DNA of 64,000 bases, taken from contig NZ_CP014797.1 of NCBI RefSeq assembly GCF_001969385.1, forward strand, positions 1 to 64,000. The letters are read 5' to 3'. How positions within the stretch are numbered: position 1 is the stretch's first letter; every line of letters starts with the position of its first letter. The notes under the pieces are model-generated. The model ran no database searches, was not told the DNA's origin, and saw nothing but the letters and a program-made list of their open reading frames with translations. Positions 34,822 to 44,443 of the stretch are shown in pieces. This DNA comes from Salipiger profundus (GTDB lineage Bacteria > Pseudomonadota > Alphaproteobacteria > Rhodobacterales > Rhodobacteraceae). The position numbers and the translations under genes are program-made.

Positions 34822-35858
34822 AGCTCGGCCAGCGCCACGGTGCGGCCCTCGGCGGCCGAGAGATAGGCCGCCTCGACCAGCGCGAAGGTCTTGAGGTTGT
34901 CGTCGCCCGAGGTCTCGGGCGCGCAGCCCGCGCGCAGGCAGTCGACGAAATGCTGCTGGATGAGCGCCACGCTCTCCTGGATGTTGTGCCAGGGCCGCTC
35001 GGCCCAGGGCAGCACCGGCGGCGCCACGTCGCGGATCTCTTCGCCGCCCGCCGCCTGGATCGTCAGCCGGTAGCCCGCGTCGAGCCGCAGCGTGCCGCCG
35101 GTGCCGTCGATCTCGAGCAGCGTCTCGGGAAAGGTCTCGGGGGTGCGCCGCGTCGCGTAGGAGCAGTCGACCACGCTGGTGACGCCGCCTTCGTGGGCCA
35201 GCAGCATGGTGGCGACGTCCTCGCCCCGGATCTCGGGGTTGATCCGCGTGGTGGTGGCGGTGATGCGCGCCACGTCGCCGAAGAGCGCCCGCGAGATGTC
35301 GAGGATGTGAATCCCGAGGTCCTCGATGATGAAGCGCGCGCCCTCGGCAAGGTAGGGCTGGCCCGAGAACACGTCGTAACCCGAGCGGAAGCTCACCCGG
35401 CCGAAGAACGGCGTGCCGATGGCGCCGCCGCGCAGCGCCTCGATGGCCGCGCGCACCGCCGACTGCCAGCGGAAGTTCTCGTGCACCATGAGGGTCTTGC
35501 CGGTGGCCTCGACGGCGGCGATCATCGCCCGCGCGTCCGCCATGTTCTCGGCAAAGGGCTTCTGGCAGATGACATGCACCCCCGCGCCGTCCCCGGCCCG
35601 CGCCGCCATCTCGACCAGCGGCCGGTGCGAGGGCACGGTGGTGGCGATGTCGACGAAGTCGAAACCACCCTCGTCGAACATCCGGCCCGCGTCGGTGTAG
35701 CGGCGGGCGATGCCGAAGGCGTCGCCGGTCTCGGCCAGGCGGGTCTCGTCGCGGTCGCAGATCGCCACGATCTCGACCCCCTCGATCCCCTGCCAGGCGT
35801 GAAGCTGGTTGCGGGCGAAGAACCCGCAACCGATGAGTGCGCCCCTGATGCGGCTCAT
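34818..35858 (-). CDS. apsD: D-apiose dehydrogenase (probable), Gfo/Idh/MocA family
   Basis: 346 residues. The Rossmann loop is ALIGCGFFARNQLHAWQ, followed by the MocA-family signature VICQKPFAEN with the catalytic Lys, and HENFRWQSAVRAAIEAL. The C-terminal domain contains the FIIEDLGIHILDISRALFG segment, where the Asp and His form the usual DxGxH active-site motif. It should oxidise D-apiose at C1 to apionolactone with NAD. It is placed 10 bases after the importer permease gene and overlaps the lactonase gene. GAGGGAGG precedes its start. Confidence 0.82.
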   Translation of the reverse strand: MSRIRGALIGCGFFARNQLHAWQGIEGVEIVAICDRDETRLAETGDAFGIARRYTDAGRMFDEGGFDFVDIATTVPSHRPLVEMAARAGDGAGVHVICQKPFAENMADARAMIAAVEATGKTLMVHENFRWQSAVRAAIEALRGGAIGTPFFGRVSFRSGYDVFSGQPYLAEGARFIIEDLGIHILDISRALFGDVARITATTTRINPEIRGEDVATMLLAHEGGVTSVVDCSYATRRTPETFPETLLEIDGTGGTLRLDAGYRLTIQAAGGEEIRDVAPPVLPWAERPWHNIQESVALIQQHFVDCLRAGCAPETSGDDNLKTFALVEAAYLSAAEGRTVALAEL

Positions 35859-35868
35859 GTGGCCTCCC

Positions 35869-36936
35869 TCACTTGCCGACCGCGGCCTGCGCCTGCAGCG
35901 CGACCTTGGCCTGGACCTTCTGCTGCGCCTGGTCGATGACCACGGCGGCGATGATGACGATACCCTTGATGACGGTCTGCCAGAAGGCCGAGACCCCCAT
36001 CATCACCAGCCCGTCCGACAGCACGCCGATCACGAAGGCGCCGACGATGGTGCCGCCGATCTTGCCGCGTCCGCCCGACATCGAGGTGCCGCCAAGCACC
36101 GCCGCCGCGATGGCGTTGAGCTCGAAGGTGTCGCCGGTCGCCGGGTGCGCAGCCACCAGCTGCGACGAGATGATGATGCCCACCAGCGCCGCGCAGAAGC
36201 CCGAGAACATGTAGACGAAATACTTGACCCGGGTCACCTTCACGCCCGACAGGCCGGCCGCGCGCTCGTTGCCGCCGACCGCGTAGATGAAGCGCCCCAG
36301 CGGAGTGCGCTTGGCGATGTAGGCGGCCAGCAGGCCCACGGCGATCAGCATCCAGATCGAGACCGGGATGCCGAGAAACTCGCCCGAGCCGATCATCCGG
36401 TAGGTCTGCGAGCCGTATTCGGCGTTGCCGGTCAGGTTCGGGAAGGTCTCGCCCTCGCTCGACAGCATCGCCGCGCCGCGCGCGATGTAGAGCGTGCCCA
36501 GCGTCGCGATGAAGGGGGCCACGTTCAGCTTGGTGACGAGGAAGGCGTTCAGCGCCCCGATCGCGATGCCCACGAGCGCGACGATCAGGCAGATCTCGAG
36601 CGTGTTGAACTGCACCGACCAGCCCAGCCCGATGTCGATGCCGTTGAGCAGCAGGTAACCCGCGACCATGCCGCAGAGCCCGACGATCGAGCCCACCGAC
36701 AGGTCGATGCCCCCCGAGACGATGACGAAGGTCATGCCGATGGCAAGAAAGGCGTTCAGCGCGACGTGCTTCGACATGATCACCATGTTCGCCGTCGACA
36801 GGAAGTTCGGCGCGAAGATCGAGAAGAAGACGAAGACGAGGATCAGCGCGATGAAGGTCCGGGCCTTCAGCAGCAGCAGAAGCGTGTTGTTCGGCCCCGC
36901 CTGCGTCGCGGCGGGGGATGCGGTGGTGTCGGTCAT
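35869..36936 (-). CDS. Ribose-type sugar ABC transporter permease (probable D-apiose importer)
   Basis: 355 residues, RbsC-like, with about eight to ten membrane segments. Family landmarks include AIGMTFVIVSGGIDLSVGSIVGL, LNVAPFIATLGTLYIARG, RTPLGRFIYAVGGNERAAGLSGV and FELNAIAAAVLGGTSMSGGRGKIGGT. It forms the channel for the binding protein and dual ATPase encoded upstream. The start at 36936 overlaps the TAA of the ATPase gene by one base (TAATG). The cargo is inferred from the downstream apsD-apnL genes in the same operon. Confidence 0.92.
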   Translation of the reverse strand: MTDTTASPAATQAGPNNTLLLLLKARTFIALILVFVFFSIFAPNFLSTANMVIMSKHVALNAFLAIGMTFVIVSGGIDLSVGSIVGLCGMVAGYLLLNGIDIGLGWSVQFNTLEICLIVALVGIAIGALNAFLVTKLNVAPFIATLGTLYIARGAAMLSSEGETFPNLTGNAEYGSQTYRMIGSGEFLGIPVSIWMLIAVGLLAAYIAKRTPLGRFIYAVGGNERAAGLSGVKVTRVKYFVYMFSGFCAALVGIIISSQLVAAHPATGDTFELNAIAAAVLGGTSMSGGRGKIGGTIVGAFVIGVLSDGLVMMGVSAFWQTVIKGIVIIAAVVIDQAQQKVQAKVALQAQAAVGK

Positions 36937-38483
36937 TATGCGGTCTCCCTTTCCGCGCGGTCGGGCGCATGGCCCACGGCGGACGCGGTCACGAGCTTGG
37001 TCTCGGTGACCTCCTCCTTGCTGAATTCTCCGGTGATCCGGCCGTTCGACATGACGATGATGCGGTCCGAGAGGCTGAGCACCTCCTCGAGGTCCGAGGT
37101 CACGAAGACGATGCCGAGACCCTCGGAGGCGAGCTGGCGCATCACCCGGAAGACCTCGGCCTTGGCGCCGATGTCGATCCCGCGCGAGGGCTCGTCCATG
37201 AGCAGCACCCGCGGCCCGGTCATCAGCGCCTTCGAGATCACCACCTTCTGCTGGTTGCCGCCCGACAGCGCCGAGACCGGGTTCTCGGGCGAGGCGATCT
37301 TGATCACCATGCGCTTGACGAACTCGGCCACCCGCGACCGCTCGCCGCCAAGGTCCATATGGATGCCGCGGGTGAAGGCATCGACCGACGACAGCGTCAT
37401 GTTCTCGCGGATCGACAGGATCTGCACGAGCCCGTCGTGCTTGCGGTCCTCGGGGATCAGCGCGAGCCCCTTCGCGATGCGGTCGGCGACGCGCGGCTTG
37501 CCCATCTTCTCGCCGTGCACCCAGACATCGCCGGTGACGTGGTGGTGCCGTCCGATGATCGCCTCGAGCAGCTCGGTGCGCCCTGCGCCCATCAGCCCGT
37601 AGATCCCGAGGATCTCGCCCTGCCGCAGCGACAGCGACACGCCGTCGACGGCGAAGCCGCCGCCGCTGTCGGCCAGCCGCATGTTCTCGACCCGCAGCGC
37701 CTCCTCGCCGAAGGGGTGGTCGATTTCCTTGGCGAAATCCTTGGAACTCTCGCCGATCATGTTGCGGACGATCCACGGGATGTCGACGCCCTCCATCGAC
37801 TGTGCCCCGGTGATGACGCCGTCGCGCAGCACGGTGATGTAGTCGCCCACGCGGATCAGCTCCTCGAGCCGGTGCGAGATGTAGACGATGCCCACGCCCT
37901 CGGCCTTCAGCTCCTCGATGACGCGGAACAGGATCTCGACCTCGGCGTTCGACAGCGCCGAGGTCGGCTCGTCGAGGATCAGGATGCGGGCGTCGCGCGA
38001 CAGGCTCTTGGCGATCTCGACGATCTGCTGCTGCCCGACCTTGAGGTCGCCGACCAGCGTGTCGGGGTCGATGTCATGCTCGAGCCGCTGCATCAGCGCC
38101 CGGGTCTCGGCCCGCTGCGCCTCGGCGTCGATGTCGACGCCCAGCCGGGTCTTTTCGTGCGCCATGAAGATGTTCTCGGCGACGGTGAGGTTGGGAAAGA
38201 GGTTCAGCTCCTGGAAGACGATGCCGATGCCGTGGCGCTCGGCGTCGTCGGTCGAGTGGAAATGCACCTCGCGGCCATCCATCTCGACCCGCCCCGAGGT
38301 CAGCTGCTCGACCCCGGCGATGACCTTCATCATCGTCGACTTGCCGGCGCCGTTCTCGCCCACCAGCACGTTGACCGCGCCCATGCGCAGGTCGAAGTCG
38401 ACCGCCTTCAGCGCCACGGTGCCGGGGTAGACCTTGGTGCCCTCGCGGATGCTGAGGCCTACGGGATGCGCGGGCCCGCTCAT
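36936..38483 (-). CDS. Ribose-type ABC transporter ATP-binding protein, two ATPase domains (probable D-apiose importer)
   Basis: 515 residues with two ABC domains, RbsA-like. The first has Walker A GENGAGKST and Walker B ILILDEPTSALS with a signature LKVGQQQIVEIAKSL. The second has LMGAGRTELLEAIIG as a degenerate P-loop, LSGGNQQKVVISKAL and VLLMDEPSRGIDIG. This asymmetry is normal in the family. The start at 38483 (MSGPAHPVG) overlaps the end of the lipoprotein gene by 4 bases. Confidence 0.93.
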   Translation of the reverse strand: MSGPAHPVGLSIREGTKVYPGTVALKAVDFDLRMGAVNVLVGENGAGKSTMMKVIAGVEQLTSGRVEMDGREVHFHSTDDAERHGIGIVFQELNLFPNLTVAENIFMAHEKTRLGVDIDAEAQRAETRALMQRLEHDIDPDTLVGDLKVGQQQIVEIAKSLSRDARILILDEPTSALSNAEVEILFRVIEELKAEGVGIVYISHRLEELIRVGDYITVLRDGVITGAQSMEGVDIPWIVRNMIGESSKDFAKEIDHPFGEEALRVENMRLADSGGGFAVDGVSLSLRQGEILGIYGLMGAGRTELLEAIIGRHHHVTGDVWVHGEKMGKPRVADRIAKGLALIPEDRKHDGLVQILSIRENMTLSSVDAFTRGIHMDLGGERSRVAEFVKRMVIKIASPENPVSALSGGNQQKVVISKALMTGPRVLLMDEPSRGIDIGAKAEVFRVMRQLASEGLGIVFVTSDLEEVLSLSDRIIVMSNGRITGEFSKEEVTETKLVTASAVGHAPDRAERETA

Positions 38484-39130
38484 GGCGCACCGCCCATCTC
38501 GAGCTCGGTCGGCACGATCTCGGGGGTGTCGCCCGCGGCGCGCAGGGTGAAGACACCGGTAAAGCTGACCTCTTCGCCCACCACCTCGCCCTCGGGCTTC
38601 TCGAGCCCGGCGCTGGCGCGTTCGTTCATCGCGCGGGCAAGCTTGGCGAACTCGATCTGGTCGCGGAAATCGGTGAAGACGATGAAGGGCATGGCATCGC
38701 GCAGCGCGGTGCCCCGGATCACCGGGCCGAGCTGCAGCGTCACGTCGGCAGTGCCGTCGCCGTCCATGTCGACCTGCATCTTCGCGGCGCGGCTGTCGAG
38801 CTTCGCCTCGGTCACGGTGCCGCTGCCGCTCACGACGAAATTCCACGGGTTCGCCTCGCCCTCGGGCCGCAGGCCGTGGGCCGCGCCGGCGGCGTCGAGC
38901 CCCTCGCCGAGCCTTGCCTGCAGGTCGTCGTAGGCGACCGTGTTCTCGGAGATGACGGGCAGGACCTCGCCCTGCCACCGGTCCTCGACGTAGGCCGCCA
39001 TGCGGGCTTCGTCGGTCTGGGCGGCCGAGGCTTCGGACTGGGCGTCGGGGTCGGGGTTCGGCACGATCTTGCAGGCCGCGGCGGGCAGCATGAGACAGGC
39101 GAGCGCCCCCGAGAGTATCGCTTGGCGCAT
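38480..39130 (-). CDS. DUF2291 periplasmic lipoprotein of a sugar ABC operon
   Basis: 216 residues from the ATG at 39130. MRQAILSGALACLMLPAAAC is a lipoprotein signal with lipobox ending AAAC; the next residues KIV mean probable lipidation at Cys20. The mature part (VEDRWQGEVLPVISENTVAYDDLQ, NPWNFVVSGSGTV, VRGT-like VIRGTALRDAMPFI, FTDFRDQIEFAKLARAMN) fits the DUF2291 family, often found between binding protein and ATPase in ribose-type importers. Its role is unknown; an accessory contact with the transporter is plausible. It overlaps the ATPase gene by 4 bases. Confidence 0.82.
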   Translation of the reverse strand: MRQAILSGALACLMLPAAACKIVPNPDPDAQSEASAAQTDEARMAAYVEDRWQGEVLPVISENTVAYDDLQARLGEGLDAAGAAHGLRPEGEANPWNFVVSGSGTVTEAKLDSRAAKMQVDMDGDGTADVTLQLGPVIRGTALRDAMPFIVFTDFRDQIEFAKLARAMNERASAGLEKPEGEVVGEEVSFTGVFTLRAAGDTPEIVPTELEMGGAP

Positions 39131-39158
39131 GGGATATCCGGCGTTTGTCTGGAAGTGG

Positions 39159-39185
39159 GACGGCCCGGCGCGGGGCCGGGCCGTC
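39159..39185 (-). promoter_or_regulatory. Intercistronic hairpin after the apiose binding-protein gene
   Basis: An 11-bp perfect stem GACGGCCCGGC / GCCGGGCCGTC with loop GCGGG, 10 bases after the binding-protein stop and 28 bases before the lipoprotein start. It probably protects the binding-protein mRNA. Confidence 0.65.
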
Positions 39186-39195
39186 GCGTCGTCGC

Positions 39196-40161
<966 letters not shown>

Positions 40162-40232
40162 TCAGACCGGCCCCGACCGGAGCCTGCTCCTCCCTGATCG
40201 AGGGTCAGCCTGTGTTATGACATTGTGATTGT

Positions 40233-40248
40233 CAACAGGTATGATGAG
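40233..40248. promoter_or_regulatory. Candidate operator between the importer operon and the RuBisCO-like gene
   Basis: CAACAGGTATGATGAG, 14 of 16 identical to the site between apnO and oiaK, lies in the 136-bp divergent gap. It is flanked by TTGTGATTGT and TATTACTG, so it could overlap promoters in both directions. Confidence 0.5.
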
Positions 40249-40279
40249 TATTACTGTTCGGAAAAATCGAGGAGAGCCC

Positions 40280-41524
40280 ATGTCCGATGAAATGATCCGC
40301 GTCACCTATCGCATCGAATGCCCCGGCAGCGTCGAGGCGATGGCGGAAAAGATCGCCTCCGACCAGTCGACGGGGACCTTCACCGCGCTTCCGGGCGAGA
40401 CCGACGCGGTGCGCAAACGCTGCGCGGCGCGGGTCGAGCGGATCATGCCGCTGGAGCCGGCGGCGTACCCGGGCTTTCCCACCGACGTGCCCGGCCCCTA
40501 CAACCGCGCCGATGCGGTCATCGCCTTCCCGATCGAGGCCATCGGCACCGATATCGCCGCGCTGATGACCGTGGCGATCGGCGGTGTCTTCGCCGCCAGC
40601 GGGCTTACCGGGGTGCGCGTCATGGACATCGACCTGCCCCCGAGCTGGGCCTGCCACCCCGGTCCGCAGTTCGGCATCGCCGGCTCGCGGCGGCTCATGG
40701 GCGTCGCCGAGGGGCCGATGATCGCCTCGATCATCAAGCCGTCGCTCGGGCTGACACCCGAGGAAACCGCCGAGGTCGTCGCCGAGCTCTGCGCCGCGGG
40801 TGTCGACTTCATCAAGGACGACGAGAAGATGATGAACCCCGGCTACGCCCCGCTCGAGGCGCGGGTTGACGCCATCATGCCGGTGATCGAGGCGCACGCG
40901 CAGAAGACTGGCAAGCGGGTCATGTATGCCTTCGGGATCTCCTCGGCCGATCCGGACAGGATGATGCGCAACCACGACTACGTCGCCGCCCACGGCGGCA
41001 ACGCGGCGGTCGTGAACATCAACTCCATCGGCCACGGCGGCATGAGCTTCCTGCGCAAACGCTCGCAACTCTGCCTGCACGCCCACCGCAACGGCTGGGA
41101 CATCCTGACCCGCCACCCGGCGCTCGGGCTGGAGTTCCGCGCCTACCAGAAGATCTGGCGGCTGCTCGGCGTGGACCAGTTCCAGATCAACGGCATCGCG
41201 GCGAAATACTGGGAGCCCGACGACAGCTTCGTGAAATCCTTCCACGACGTGATGACGCCGATCTTCTCCGAGGCCGACCGCCCGCTGCCGGTGGTCTGCT
41301 CGGGCCAGTGGGGCGGCCAGGCCGTCGAGACCTTCGAGCGCACGGGCCGCACCCTCGACCTGATGTATCTCGGCGGCGGCGGCATCCACGGCCACCCGAT
41401 GGGCGCCACGGCCGGTGTCCGCGCGATCCGGCAGGCCTGGGACGCGGCGGCGGCGGGGCTGTCGCTCGACGAGATGGCCCGCGACCACCCGGAGCTGCGC
41501 GCCTCGCTCGACAAGTGGGGCTGA
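40280..41524 (+). CDS. RuBisCO-like protein (form IV), probable 3-oxo-isoapionate 4-phosphate lyase (OiaT or OiaX)
   Basis: 414 residues from 40280, where GAGGAG lies 5 bases upstream. RuBisCO landmarks are retained: IIKPSLG (Lys153), the metal-site motif FIKDDE with Lys179, Asp181 and Glu182, LHAHR (266-270), a loop-6-like AAKY (Lys309), SGQWGG (341-346) and the phosphate-binding GGGGIHGHPMG. Keeping the carbamylation lysine and both acids means it should still bind Mg and make an enolate. In the published apionate pathways two such proteins act on 3-oxo-isoapionate 4-phosphate: OiaX decarboxylates it, and OiaT performs transcarboxylation/hydrolysis. No erythrulose-phosphate isomerase is in the window, which mildly favours OiaT. 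True carboxylase function is unlikely. Confidence 0.88.
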   Translation: MSDEMIRVTYRIECPGSVEAMAEKIASDQSTGTFTALPGETDAVRKRCAARVERIMPLEPAAYPGFPTDVPGPYNRADAVIAFPIEAIGTDIAALMTVAIGGVFAASGLTGVRVMDIDLPPSWACHPGPQFGIAGSRRLMGVAEGPMIASIIKPSLGLTPEETAEVVAELCAAGVDFIKDDEKMMNPGYAPLEARVDAIMPVIEAHAQKTGKRVMYAFGISSADPDRMMRNHDYVAAHGGNAAVVNINSIGHGGMSFLRKRSQLCLHAHRNGWDILTRHPALGLEFRAYQKIWRLLGVDQFQINGIAAKYWEPDDSFVKSFHDVMTPIFSEADRPLPVVCSGQWGGQAVETFERTGRTLDLMYLGGGGIHGHPMGATAGVRAIRQAWDAAAAGLSLDEMARDHPELRASLDKWG

Positions 41525-41535
41525 CACGGCCCCGC

Positions 41536-41564
41536 GCGTCGGCCGGCTGAGCCCCGGCCGACGC
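41536..41564 (+). terminator. Hairpin after the RuBisCO-like gene
   Basis: An 11-bp perfect stem GCGTCGGCCGG / CCGGCCGACGC with loop CTGAGCC, 11 bases after the stop. It separates the apiose group from the next importer. The rest of the 408-bp gap up to 41932 has no gene; it becomes AT-richer toward 41,690-41,850 and probably carries the promoter of the next operon. Confidence 0.6.
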
Positions 41565-41824
41565 AAGATCAGGCGCATGATCCGGCGCCCGCCACGCCCG
41601 GGCGCCGGCGCAACCCCGAGCGAAGAACCCCCTGCGCGAATCGACCAAGGCGGGCATCGCCCACGCCCTGCGCAGGGCCTCTCCATCCCCTTCATTCTGA
41701 AAAAACGATGTGTCACCGGGCCGCGAAAGCGTTGCCCGTAACAGGTGTATTCCGTGCTTTTCCAGCGCCTTGAGAACGTTTCCTCACAGATTTTCAGAGC
41801 GCTCGAAAAACCGGCATGAACGCT

Positions 41825-41842
41825 TGTAATTCAAAATTTACA
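41825..41842. promoter_or_regulatory. Candidate operator upstream of the second sugar importer
   Basis: TGTAATTCAAAATTTACA is an inverted repeat with TGTAA/TTACA arms and 8 central bases, followed by TTTGTAG. It lies about 90 bases before the binding-protein start in an unusually AT-rich patch. A SorC-type regulator is encoded at the end of this gene group and may bind here. No second copy was found. Confidence 0.35.
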
Positions 41843-41932
41843 TTTGTAGCCTGACCGGGCTTCCGATGGGGAAGCAGGAGGAACGCGACCGGCACGTCAC
41901 GCTGGCGCGAGACATTGATGGGAGGACTTTTC

Positions 41933-42881
41933 ATGTCGAAACTGACAGCAGCGCTTGTTGCCCGCAACGTGCCTTGCAACCGCCACGCCCGTGCTGGCGC
42001 AGGACGCACCCGGCACCACCACGAAGGACAGCTACCGCTTCGTGATCGTGCCCAAGGTCGTGCATCCGTGGTTCGACAAGGTGAACGACGGCGCGCAGAT
42101 GGCCGCCGAGGCGCTCGAGGCGCAGACCGGCGCCGACATCGAGATCACCTATTCCGCGCCGCAGTCGGCGGACGTGATCCAGCAGAACCAGATCATCGAA
42201 AGCTCGATCGCCACCCGTCCCGACGGTATCGCCGTCGACCTGCTCGACCCCGAGGGCAACCGCGCCTCACTCGAGGACGCGCAGTACCAGGAAATCCCGC
42301 TGACGCTGTTCGACAGCGTGCCGCCCGAGGGCATGGACATCCCCTACATCGGCTCGGACTTCTGCGAGCAGGCCAAGATCGCCTCGCGTCGCCTTGTCGA
42401 GCTGCTCGACGAAGAGGGCCAGGTCGCGATCATGATGGGCGTGCCGTCGGCTCCCAACCACGCGATCCGTGCCGAGTGCCACCGCGAGGTGTTCGCCGAG
42501 TACCCCAACATCGAGGTCGTGGCCGAGGGCATCGACAACGACGACATCCAGGTCGCGCAGCAGCAGGCCGCCGCGATCATGCAGGCCAACCCCGAGCTTG
42601 ACGGCTGGGTCGCCTCGGACGCCGCCGGCCCCGTCGGCATCGGCCAGGCCATCGTCGAGGCAGGCAAGCAGGGCGAGGTCCAGCTCGTCGGGCTCGACAA
42701 CCTCAACGAGATGCTCGACCTGATCCGCGACGGCGTGGCCGACAGCTCGTCGGCATCGCAGCCCGAGCTGCAGGGCTACTGGTCGGTGATGCTGCTGTGG
42801 CAGCAGGCGACTGGCGCCCCGGTCCCGAGCTTCATCGACACCGGCAACGCCTTCCTGACCAAGGACAACGTCGACGGCTGA
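41933..42881 (+). CDS. Ribose-type sugar-binding protein with an apparent 1-base frameshift in the signal peptide
   Basis: The ATG at 41933 has GGAGG 7 bases upstream and encodes MSKLTAALVA, then the frame leaves the protein. The main reading frame begins just after in the +1 frame and runs to 42881 (DSYRFVIVPKVVHPWFDKVNDGAQ to FLTKDNVDG, an RbsB/TorT-like fold). Removing one C from the CCC at 41961-41963 gives MSKLTAALVAATCLATATPVLA, a perfect Sec signal with AQD after it. The gene is therefore either genuinely frameshifted or carries a sequence error. A TTG at 41955 could start the long frame but would leave a short, poor signal. The rest of the protein is intact, and the importer's other genes are intact too. 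Ligand unknown. Confidence 0.85.
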
Positions 42882-42901
42882 TCTCCTCCCCGACCGTCGC
42901 A

Positions 42902-42923
42902 GGCGGGCCGGCAACGGCCCGCC
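42902..42923 (+). promoter_or_regulatory. Intercistronic hairpin with GNRA loop after the binding-protein gene
   Basis: A 9-bp perfect stem GGCGGGCCG / CGGCCCGCC closed by a GCAA tetraloop, followed by GATCTTTTC. The T-run and the stable loop could give partial termination, reducing ATPase and permease levels relative to the binding protein. Confidence 0.65.
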
Positions 42924-42952
42924 GATCTTTTCATTCCAAGGGAGGACTCCGC

Positions 42953-44443
42953 ATGGCCTATCTCGAGGCCCGCGGCCTTGGCCGCGACTTTCCCGGCGTC
43001 ACCGCGCTTGACGATGTCGACATCGACATCTCCTCCGGCCGCACCCACGTGCTCGTCGGCGAGAACGGCGCCGGCAAATCCACCTTCGTCAAGATGGTCA
43101 CCGGGACCGACCGGCCGAGCCGCGGCACCATCCGCATCGACGGCAAGGACGCCCACGACCACCCCGAGCTGTTCCGCTACGTGGCCTATGTCCCGCAGGA
43201 GCTGAACCTCTTCCCGCACATGAGCGTGGCCGAGAACCTGCTGATGCCCTTCGCCCGCTCGGGGCACCACGGCATCGTGCGCAGGCGCGCGCTCGAGGCC
43301 GAGGCGCAGACCTATCTCGACCGCTTCGGCATCGAGGCGCGGCCCTCGGACCTCGTGCGCAACATCTCGGTGCCCGACCAGCAGCTTCTGCAGATCGCCC
43401 GGGCCTCGACGAACAAGGACATGAAGGTCCTGATCCTCGACGAGCCGACCTCTTCGCTGACGCCGATCGAGGTCGAACGGGTGTTCCGAGTCATCCGCGA
43501 TTTCCACGACCGTGGCGTCGCCGTGGTCTTCATCTCGCACAAGATGGACGAGGTCTTCGACATCGGCCACGACTACACCGTGCTGCGCAACGGCCGGAAG
43601 ATCGAGGCCGGCAAGCTCTCCGAGGTGAACGAAGAGGCGCTGATCCGCGCCATGTCGGGCCAGAAGCTCGAACTCGGCACCGTGTTCCGCCCGGAGTCCG
43701 AACGCGGCGCAGCGCTGCTCGAGGTCGACGGCCTGTCGGGCCCGCGCTTCGACGACGTGAGCTTCACGCTCGACGCCGGCGAGATCCTCGGCTTCGCCGG
43801 GCTGGTGGGCTCGGGCCGGTCGGAGCTGATGCAGACCATCTTCGGCTTCCGCAAGGCGCGCGGCGGATCGGTGCGCATGAACGGCGAGGACTGGCCGCTC
43901 GGCGACACCACGAAAAGCGTGCGCGGCGGGATGCTCTACCTCTCGGAAGAGCGCAAGCATCACGGCATCTTCCCGAACCTGTCGCTGCGCGAGAACATCG
44001 GCCTGTCGATCACCGACCTGACGAACTCGCCGCTGGGGATATCCGCCAGCAAGGAACGCGCCGCCGTCGACGGCATCATCGACGACTACGAAATCCGCAC
44101 CGCCTCGCGCGAGAAGAAGATCTCGTTCCTGTCGGGCGGCAACCAGCAGAAGGCGATCATCGGCCGCGCGATGGCCATGGCGCCGAAGATCCTGATCTTC
44201 GACGAGCCCACCAAGGGCATCGACGTCAGGACCAAGGCCCAGATCTACGGGATCATGAAATCGCTCGCGGAAAAGGGGATCGGCATCATCCTCGTCTCGT
44301 CCGAGATGGACGAGCTTCGCAAGTGCGCGAGCCGCATCATCACCATGCATTCCGGCCGGGTCACCGGCGAATTCGACAGCGCCACGACCGAGGGAGAACA
44401 GCTCGTCGGGGCCATCTTTGCCAGGGAGGCGGACCATGTCTGA
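42953..44443 (+). CDS. Ribose-type ABC transporter ATP-binding protein, two ATPase domains
   Basis: 496 residues. Domain 1: Walker A GENGAGKST, VPDQQLLQIARASTNKDMKVLILDEPTSSLT. Domain 2: LVGSGRSELMQTIFG as a degenerate P-loop, LSGGNQQKAIIGRAMAMAPKILIFDEPTKGIDVR. A GGGAGGA ribosome site precedes the start at 42953. It works with the binding protein upstream and the permease downstream, which it overlaps by 8 bases. It is related to the apiose importer ATPase but clearly not a recent duplicate. Confidence 0.93.
   Translation: MAYLEARGLGRDFPGVTALDDVDIDISSGRTHVLVGENGAGKSTFVKMVTGTDRPSRGTIRIDGKDAHDHPELFRYVAYVPQELNLFPHMSVAENLLMPFARSGHHGIVRRRALEAEAQTYLDRFGIEARPSDLVRNISVPDQQLLQIARASTNKDMKVLILDEPTSSLTPIEVERVFRVIRDFHDRGVAVVFISHKMDEVFDIGHDYTVLRNGRKIEAGKLSEVNEEALIRAMSGQKLELGTVFRPESERGAALLEVDGLSGPRFDDVSFTLDAGEILGFAGLVGSGRSELMQTIFGFRKARGGSVRMNGEDWPLGDTTKSVRGGMLYLSEERKHHGIFPNLSLRENIGLSITDLTNSPLGISASKERAAVDGIIDDYEIRTASREKKISFLSGGNQQKAIIGRAMAMAPKILIFDEPTKGIDVRTKAQIYGIMKSLAEKGIGIILVSSEMDELRKCASRIITMHSGRVTGEFDSATTEGEQLVGAIFAREADHV

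Noticed and set aside
40280..41524. True RuBisCO large subunit and autotrophy
   Set aside because: Although the metal-site motif is kept, the protein is 414 residues with form IV features, no small subunit, phosphoribulokinase or other Calvin-cycle gene is nearby, and apionate genes surround it.
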